Origin: Azorhizobium oxalatiphilum
GTDB taxonomy: Bacteria > Pseudomonadota > Alphaproteobacteria > Rhizobiales > Xanthobacteraceae
Direction: 5' to 3'
Length of the DNA stretch: 64,000 nt
Assembly (NCBI RefSeq): GCF_014635325.1
Contig: NZ_BMCT01000006.1
Location: forward strand, 309,998-373,997
Every line of letters starts with the position of its first letter. Positions within the stretch are counted from its first letter, which is position 1. Positions 58,953 through 64,000 of the stretch are shown piece by piece. The translations under genes were made by a program, and so were the position numbers. Under the pieces are notes generated by a model. It ran no database searches. It was not told the origin of the DNA and saw nothing but the letters and a program-made list of their open reading frames with translations.

Positions 58953-60581
58953 ATGAGCGAACCCCTCCTCTCCGTCCAGGACCTCTCCATCGCCTTCCGA
59001 AGGGGTGGGACGGACCACATCGCGGTCAACCGTGTCTCATTCGATGTGAAGCCCGGCGAGACGGTGGCATTGGTGGGTGAGTCTGGTTCGGGCAAGTCGG
59101 TCACTGCGCTGTCGGTGCTGAAGCTGCTTCCCTATCCGTCCGCCAGCCATCCCACGGGCCGCATCCTGTTCAAGGGCAAGGATTTGCTCACCGTCAGCGA
59201 GCGGGAGCTCAGGGCCGTGCGCGGCAATGACGTGACCATGGTGTTCCAGGAACCCATGACCTCTCTCAACCCCCTGCACACCATCGATCGGCAGATCGGC
59301 GAGATGCTGATCCTGCATCGCGGCCTCAGCGGCGCGGCCGTGCGCAAGCGCACGCTGGAGCTGCTGCACGAGGTCGGCATCCCCGATCCGGAAAGCCGGC
59401 TCGGCGCCTATCCGCACCAGCTCTCGGGCGGGCAGCGCCAGCGCATCATGATCGCTATGGCGCTCGCCAACGAGCCGGACCTGCTGATCGCGGACGAGCC
59501 GACCACCGCGCTCGACGTCACCGTGCAGGCGCAGATCCTCAAGCTGCTCAAGGAGTTGCAGGCGCGGCTCGGCATGGCGATGCTGTTCATCACCCATGAT
59601 CTGGGCATCGTACGCAAGATCGCCGACCGGGTCTGCGTGATGCAGAAGGGCGAGATCGTCGAGCAGGGCGGGGCGGAGGAAACCTTCCAGAACCCGCGCC
59701 ATCCCTACACTCAGGCCCTGCTCAAGGCTGAACCCAAGCCCGATCCCGCACCCGCCGCTCCCGAGGCGAAGGTGGTGGTGGCGGCGCAGGATCTGAAGGT
59801 CCATTTCCCCATCAAGCGCGGCATCCTGCGGCGCACCGTCGGGCATGTGAAGGCGGTGGATGGGGTGTCGATCGAGATCCGCGAGGGGGAAACCCTTGGT
59901 GTGGTTGGCGAGAGTGGCTCCGGCAAGACCACGCTGGGGCTGGCGCTGCTGCGGCTGATCTCCTCGCAGGGGCCGATCCTGTTCCTCGGCCAGCGCGTTG
60001 ACGGGCTTGGCTTTTCCGGCATGCGGCCGCTGCGTGCCGACATGCAGATCGTGTTCCAGGATCCCTACGGGGCGCTCTCTCCGCGCATGTCGGTGGCCGA
60101 CATCGTGGAGGAGGGGCTGCTCGTCCACCAGCGCCAGCTTTCGGTGGAGGAGCGGGAGCAGCGGGTGATCGACGCGCTCAGGGATGTGGGGCTCGATCCC
60201 GAGAGCCGCTTCCGCTATCCCCATGAATTCTCAGGCGGACAGCGCCAGCGCATCTCCATTGCACGGGCCATGGCGCTGGAGCCTTCCTTCGTGGTTCTGG
60301 ACGAGCCGACCTCGGCGCTGGACATGCTGGTGCAGGCGCAGATCGTGGATCTGCTGCGCGCGCTGCAACGTAAGCGTTCGCTCACTTACATGTTCATCTC
60401 CCACGATCTGCGTGTCGTGTCGGCGCTGGCCAGCCGTATCCTCGTGATGCGGCAGGGAAAAATGGTCGAGGAGGGGCCGGCCCGCGAGGTGTTCGCCCAT
60501 CCGCGCGAGGCCTATACCAAGGCGCTTTTCGAGGCCGCCTTCAACATCGAGACCGCCCAGGCCGGAGTGACCGCACAGTGA
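58953..60581 (+). CDS. yejF: ABC transporter double ATPase YejF-like
   Basis: The 542-residue protein fuses two ATP-binding cassettes. The first has Walker [20 protein letters not shown], signature [20 protein letters not shown] and Walker [13 protein letters not shown]; the second has [39 protein letters not shown] and [12 protein letters not shown]. Both oligopeptide C-terminal tails are present. GGGGAGG is 7 bases before the ATG. Confidence 0.96.
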   Translation: MSEPLLSVQDLSIAFRRGGTDHIAVNRVSFDVKPGETVALVGESGSGKSVTALSVLKLLPYPSASHPTGRILFKGKDLLTVSERELRAVRGNDVTMVFQEPMTSLNPLHTIDRQIGEMLILHRGLSGAAVRKRTLELLHEVGIPDPESRLGAYPHQLSGGQRQRIMIAMALANEPDLLIADEPTTALDVTVQAQILKLLKELQARLGMAMLFITHDLGIVRKIADRVCVMQKGEIVEQGGAEETFQNPRHPYTQALLKAEPKPDPAPAAPEAKVVVAAQDLKVHFPIKRGILRRTVGHVKAVDGVSIEIREGETLGVVGESGSGKTTLGLALLRLISSQGPILFLGQRVDGLGFSGMRPLRADMQIVFQDPYGALSPRMSVADIVEEGLLVHQRQLSVEEREQRVIDALRDVGLDPESRFRYPHEFSGGQRQRISIARAMALEPSFVVLDEPTSALDMLVQAQIVDLLRALQRKRSLTYMFISHDLRVVSALASRILVMRQGKMVEEGPAREVFAHPREAYTKALFEAAFNIETAQAGVTAQ

Positions 60582-61222
60582 TCGGAACGCCGTTCGAGGA
60601 CGCGCCCGCCGCCATCGATGTGCATGAAGAAACCCTGATCCATCAAGGCTTTCGGCGGTTCGAGCGCTATGAGCTGACGCTCCATCCGCCGGCCTCCCGG
60701 CCGGTCCGGCAGACCCGCGAGATCCTGCGGGTGGGCGGAGCGGCGGGGATCCTCGCCATCGACCCCGTCCGGCAGGCGATCGTGCTGATCCGGCAGTTCA
60801 GGCTCACCGCCCACTTCTCCACCGGGCGGGGTGAACTCATTGAGATTCCAGCAGGATTGATTGATCCGGGTGAGGATCCGGCGATCACCGCGCGGCGGGA
60901 ATGCATCGAGGAGATCGGGCTCGATCCGGGAGAGGTGCATTTCCTCTTCTCCAGCCTCGTCTCGCCCGGGGCGCTGGATGAGACGGCATGGTTCTATCTC
61001 GGTTTCGTGGATGCGTCCCATCTGCCGGAACAGACTGGTGTTGAAGGCGAAAACGAAGTGATCCGGCCGTTCCTCGTGCCGCTGGACGAGGCCATCGCGG
61101 CGCTGGACGACGGGCGCCAGCTGGCAAGCGGATACCTGCGCATGGGCCTCATGTGGATCGCCCTCCACCGGGCCGAGGTGACGGCGCGCGGCGAAGCCTG
61201 GCTGGCCCGCCGCGGTGCGTGA
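60578..61222 (+). CDS. Nudix hydrolase (ADP-ribose pyrophosphatase-like), coupled to yejF
   Basis: The 214-residue protein has a complete Nudix box GLIDPGEDPAITARRECIEE followed by IGL, and FSTGRGELIEIPAG before it, as in ADP-ribose pyrophosphatases. GTG 60578 overlaps the yejF stop (GTGA), so it is translated with the ABC operon. The connection between peptide uptake and a Nudix enzyme is not obvious; it may just be a tail gene. Confidence 0.9.
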   Translation: MIGTPFEDAPAAIDVHEETLIHQGFRRFERYELTLHPPASRPVRQTREILRVGGAAGILAIDPVRQAIVLIRQFRLTAHFSTGRGELIEIPAGLIDPGEDPAITARRECIEEIGLDPGEVHFLFSSLVSPGALDETAWFYLGFVDASHLPEQTGVEGENEVIRPFLVPLDEAIAALDDGRQLASGYLRMGLMWIALHRAEVTARGEAWLARRGA

Positions 61223-61540
61223 GACGATGCCTGAGATGGCACACACGATGGCACATATGTAACGGACGGTGCCCGATGGCACGCCCATGGCCCCTGCTTG
61301 TCCGTGTTCCCCTGTCCCCTCGCGATCCCCGGGCCATCGCCGGCAAGTACCTGAAGCCGCGAACGGACACGCGCGGAAGTAGCGGGGTTGTTCCCGTACG
61401 TGTGGCCGGCATGGCACAATGGGTGTCCCGCGTGCCCCGCCTTCGCCACAATGTGGGACATTCCGCCGGCCGAGGGTGCCTCCTGTCACGGCACTGTCAT
61501 GGGCCTCGCCTTAGTGCACCTCCAAACAGTGGGGTGCCTT
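61223..61540. other. 318-base region upstream of the autotransporter gene
   Basis: No gene is supported. The DNA carries repeated ATGGCACA words (61235, 61247) and related TGGCAC words (61276, 61410). One of them, TGGCACGCCCATGGCC, loosely resembles a sigma-54 site but lacks the TTGCA half. It probably holds the autotransporter promoter. Confidence 0.5.
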
Positions 61541-64000
61541 ATGATCAGCCTGAAGTCGTCCGTCTCGCGCGCTGCCGTCGTCTGCGCCCTCATCGTCTCG
61601 CCCGTCCCGGTTCTGGCCGCCGATTTCACCGTCATCAGCGGCGCCACGGACACGGCCCGCAAGACGCTCAATAACGGCAACATCGGCACCGTAGAAACGG
61701 GGGGCACGCTCTCCACGACCACCAACAACGCCGCCGTCACCATCAGCTCCGTCACAACTGACGTGACGCTCAATAATGCCGGCACCATCACCTCTTCGGC
61801 CAATCGCGGCATCGACGTCTCGTCGGGCGTGACCGGCCTGATCACCGTGGACAACAGCGGCTCGATCACCGGCAACGGCAATGACGGCTTCCGCATCAAC
61901 AGCACGCTGGCCGGCGGCACGCTGCTGCTGACCAACTCCGGCACCATCGCCTCCACGGCCGGTCAGGCGCTCGACTTCGACGCCGCCAACTCGGCCACGG
62001 CGGTGGTGACGATCAACAACACCGGCACCATCTCCACCTCGACCACGAATGCCTCGGATGCCATCCGTCTCGGCGGCGGCACCATCAGCCTGACCAATTC
62101 GGGCACCATCTCCACCACCGCCACTGAAAAGCGGGCGATCAAGTTCGACAGCGACACCAACATCGACACGCTGGTGTCCTTCAAGCTGGTCAACACGGCC
62201 ACCGGCCTGATCGAGGGCACGGACGACGCCATCAAGATCGCCGCCACCGCAACCAGCACCTCGACCGCCAACATCAACATCACCAATGCCGGCATCATCC
62301 GCTCCACCGGCACGGGTCAGGGCATCGACCTCGGCGATCTCCAGTCCACCGGGCTGACGATCACCATCACCAACGAAGCCTCCGGCCTCATCACCGCCGC
62401 CGACAATGACGGCATCATGGGCGGGATGAACACGACCATTCACAACTACGGTCAGATCATCGCCAACTACACCACCGAGACCGCCACCGATCAGAACTTC
62501 AGCGCCGTGAAGTTCGGTGATGACGGCACCAGCGTCGTCGCCACGGTCTACAACTACGCGGGCGCGCTGATCTCGGGCTCGTACCACGGCATCAAGGCCT
62601 CGGGCGAAGGCGACAACATCACCGTCTACAACTGGGGCACGATCCTCGGCCGCAACGGCTCGGGCGTGAATTCCAACGGCTCGGGCACGGTGGTGAACTA
62701 CGGCACCATCACCGGCCAGTCGGACCCGGCGGCGGCCTTCGGTGACGCCGACGGCATCGACTTCGACCACATCGGCGACATCACCAACTACGGCACCATC
62801 CAGGCGCTCGGTTCCCATGGCATCAAGCCGGGCGAGACCACGCTGAGCACCTCGGAAGGCATCGCCTTCGGCGGCGGTGTCGTCACCAACGGTTCGGCCA
62901 GCGTCCGCACCGCCCTCATCTCCGGCTATGACAACGGCATCCTCGCCGACGACAGCAATCGCGGCAGCGTCTATGGCGCCGTGACCGTGACCAATTACGG
63001 CACCATCCAGGGCGTGAACGGCTACGGCATCCAGGTCATCAACGACGCCGGCTACTCCACCACCATCACCAATTACGGCACCATCTCCGGCGCCACCTAT
63101 GCGGTGGCCATGGGCAATGGCGACGATCTGTTCGTCTATGAGGCGGGCTCGAACGTGGTGGGCGCGGTGATGGGCCAGGCCGGCACCGACACCTTCCGCC
63201 TCGGCGAAGTGGCCGGCACCTTCAACCTCAGCCTGCTGGGTGACACCGCCACCTATCAGGGCTTCGAGGTGCTGGATCTGGCCATCGGCTCGGCCTGGAC
63301 GGTCTCCGGCACCAGCAGCTTCTCGGGCGCCACCAGCGTCACCGGCGCCAGCCTGACGCTGGACAATGCCAGCCTCGCCTCCTCGGTGGTCACGGTGGCC
63401 GGCAGCGGCACCACGGGCGCCGTGCTCGCGGGCACCGGCACGGTCGGTGGCCTGAATGCCGGCAGCGGCGCCACCATCTCCCCCGGCACGACGGCGGGCA
63501 GCATCGGCACCCTCAACGTGTCCGGCAACGCCGCCTTCGCCGGCGGCTCCATCTATGCGGTGAGCGTGAACAGCGCCGGCCAGAGCGACCGCATCGCGGT
63601 CTCCGGCACCACCACGCTGGCCTCGGGTTCGGCGGTCGCGGTGACGGCGGAAAGCGGCACCTACAATTTCACCCAGCGCTACACCATCCTGACCTCGGCG
63701 GGTGGTGTGTCGGGCACCTTCGGGACCGTGACCTCGAACTTCGCCTTCCTGACGCCCTCGCTGAGCTATGACGCGTCCGACGTTTATCTGACGCTCAACC
63801 GCAACGACGTGAGCTTCGCCAGCGTGGCCTCCACGCCGAACGGTCGCGCGGCGGCCGGCGCGGTGGAAGCGGGCGGCCCGAACACGGCGCTCTATCAGGC
63901 GGTTGCCGGCGGCTCGGTCGGCTCCTCGCAGGCGGCTTTCAAGACCCTCTCGGGCGAGGCGCAGGCCTCTGCCGGCTCGAACGCCTTCAACACCAACCAG
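61541..64000 (+). CDS. Autotransporter with NxGTI repeat passenger, 3' end cut by window
   Basis: Type V secretion protein; at least 820 codons are present, open to the end. It has a signal peptide (cleavage near VLAADF, residue 26), then a passenger dominated by rungs with the pattern N-x-G-(T/Q)-I (LTNSGTIS, VVNYGTITG, ITNYGTIQ), the signature of a right-handed beta-helix of polymorphic-outer-membrane type. From about 630 the sequence resembles an autochaperone region (GSIGTLNVSGNAAFAGGS). The beta-barrel would follow outside the window. GGGG lies shortly before the ATG. Function, such as adhesion, is not determinable. Confidence 0.9.
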   Translation, partial: MISLKSSVSRAAVVCALIVSPVPVLAADFTVISGATDTARKTLNNGNIGTVETGGTLSTTTNNAAVTISSVTTDVTLNNAGTITSSANRGIDVSSGVTGLITVDNSGSITGNGNDGFRINSTLAGGTLLLTNSGTIASTAGQALDFDAANSATAVVTINNTGTISTSTTNASDAIRLGGGTISLTNSGTISTTATEKRAIKFDSDTNIDTLVSFKLVNTATGLIEGTDDAIKIAATATSTSTANINITNAGIIRSTGTGQGIDLGDLQSTGLTITITNEASGLITAADNDGIMGGMNTTIHNYGQIIANYTTETATDQNFSAVKFGDDGTSVVATVYNYAGALISGSYHGIKASGEGDNITVYNWGTILGRNGSGVNSNGSGTVVNYGTITGQSDPAAAFGDADGIDFDHIGDITNYGTIQALGSHGIKPGETTLSTSEGIAFGGGVVTNGSASVRTALISGYDNGILADDSNRGSVYGAVTVTNYGTIQGVNGYGIQVINDAGYSTTITNYGTISGATYAVAMGNGDDLFVYEAGSNVVGAVMGQAGTDTFRLGEVAGTFNLSLLGDTATYQGFEVLDLAIGSAWTVSGTSSFSGATSVTGASLTLDNASLASSVVTVAGSGTTGAVLAGTGTVGGLNAGSGATISPGTTAGSIGTLNVSGNAAFAGGSIYAVSVNSAGQSDRIAVSGTTTLASGSAVAVTAESGTYNFTQRYTILTSAGGVSGTFGTVTSNFAFLTPSLSYDASDVYLTLNRNDVSFASVASTPNGRAAAGAVEAGGPNTALYQAVAGGSVGSSQAAFKTLSGEAQASAGSNAFNTNQ

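Noticed and set aside
61276..61291. Sigma-54 promoter before the autotransporter
   Set aside because: TGGCACGCCCATGGCC has the first half but not TTGCA, and it is over 240 bases from the start codon.

Overview
The window is about 67 percent GC, gene-dense chromosomal DNA from an alphaproteobacterium. Gene content points to the Hyphomicrobiales (Rhizobiales), plausibly a Xanthobacteraceae-like lineage. Evidence includes OlsB ornithine-lipid and PmtA-type lipid genes, a CycM-type membrane cytochrome c, OpgC, a KDO (LPS) gene, a zinc-less DnaX with a long Pro/Ala extension, and an ArsR-methyltransferase regulator heading metF-metH. I see no tRNA, rRNA, CRISPR array, insertion sequence or integrase. 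The one RNA gene is the SRP 4.5S RNA upstream of dnaX. Both window ends cut genes: metH at the left (its C-terminus is missing) and an autotransporter at the right (its barrel is missing).

Layout. 1-5.2 kb: a SahR-like regulator, metF and metH on the minus strand, behind a 20-bp palindrome that covers both the -10 box and the start codon. 5.4-19.6 kb: an L,D-transpeptidase with a Gln-Gly-Tyr repeat region, GNAT, a small zinc-ribbon membrane protein, a divergent MFS/LysR pair, comM, an ACP-like protein without the phosphopantetheine serine, a divergent XRE/methyltransferase pair, gshB, a ligase-associated DEXH helicase and a secreted protein. 20-32.9 kb: olsB, divergent katG/oxyR, an RsmB-type RNA methyltransferase, convergent-to-it galE, galU, pmtA-like, pyrF, a tandem DUF1330 protein, dapB and gpmA.

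33-41.5 kb is the most unusual part. A minus-strand operon hdeD-opgC-SGNH-SGNH looks like an envelope glycan acylation cassette. After ligA comes a single gene encoding a holin-like membrane domain, a Pro/Ala linker, a double-psi barrel and an M15 peptidase. 41.6-46.8 kb: the usual dnaX-ybaB-recR neighbourhood, split by an oppositely oriented HPP-CBS membrane protein overlapping a group III truncated hemoglobin. 46.9-52.6 kb: HIT, nudC, a purine/xanthine-type permease with an RsbW-like tail, pheA-kdsB and cycM. 52.8-61.2 kb: a Yej-type oligopeptide ABC operon with two binding proteins (one Sec-like and one Tat-like signal), two permeases, a double ATPase and a translationally coupled Nudix hydrolase. 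61.5 kb to the end: an autotransporter with an Asn-x-Gly-Thr-Ile repeat passenger.

Functionally the window is mostly core metabolism (methionine cycle, glutathione, UDP-sugars, pyrimidine, lysine, phenylalanine, KDO), DNA replication and repair (ligA, dnaX, recR, comM, DEXH helicase), peroxide defence and cell-envelope modification. All assignments were made by reading translated sequence and motifs; no database search was run.
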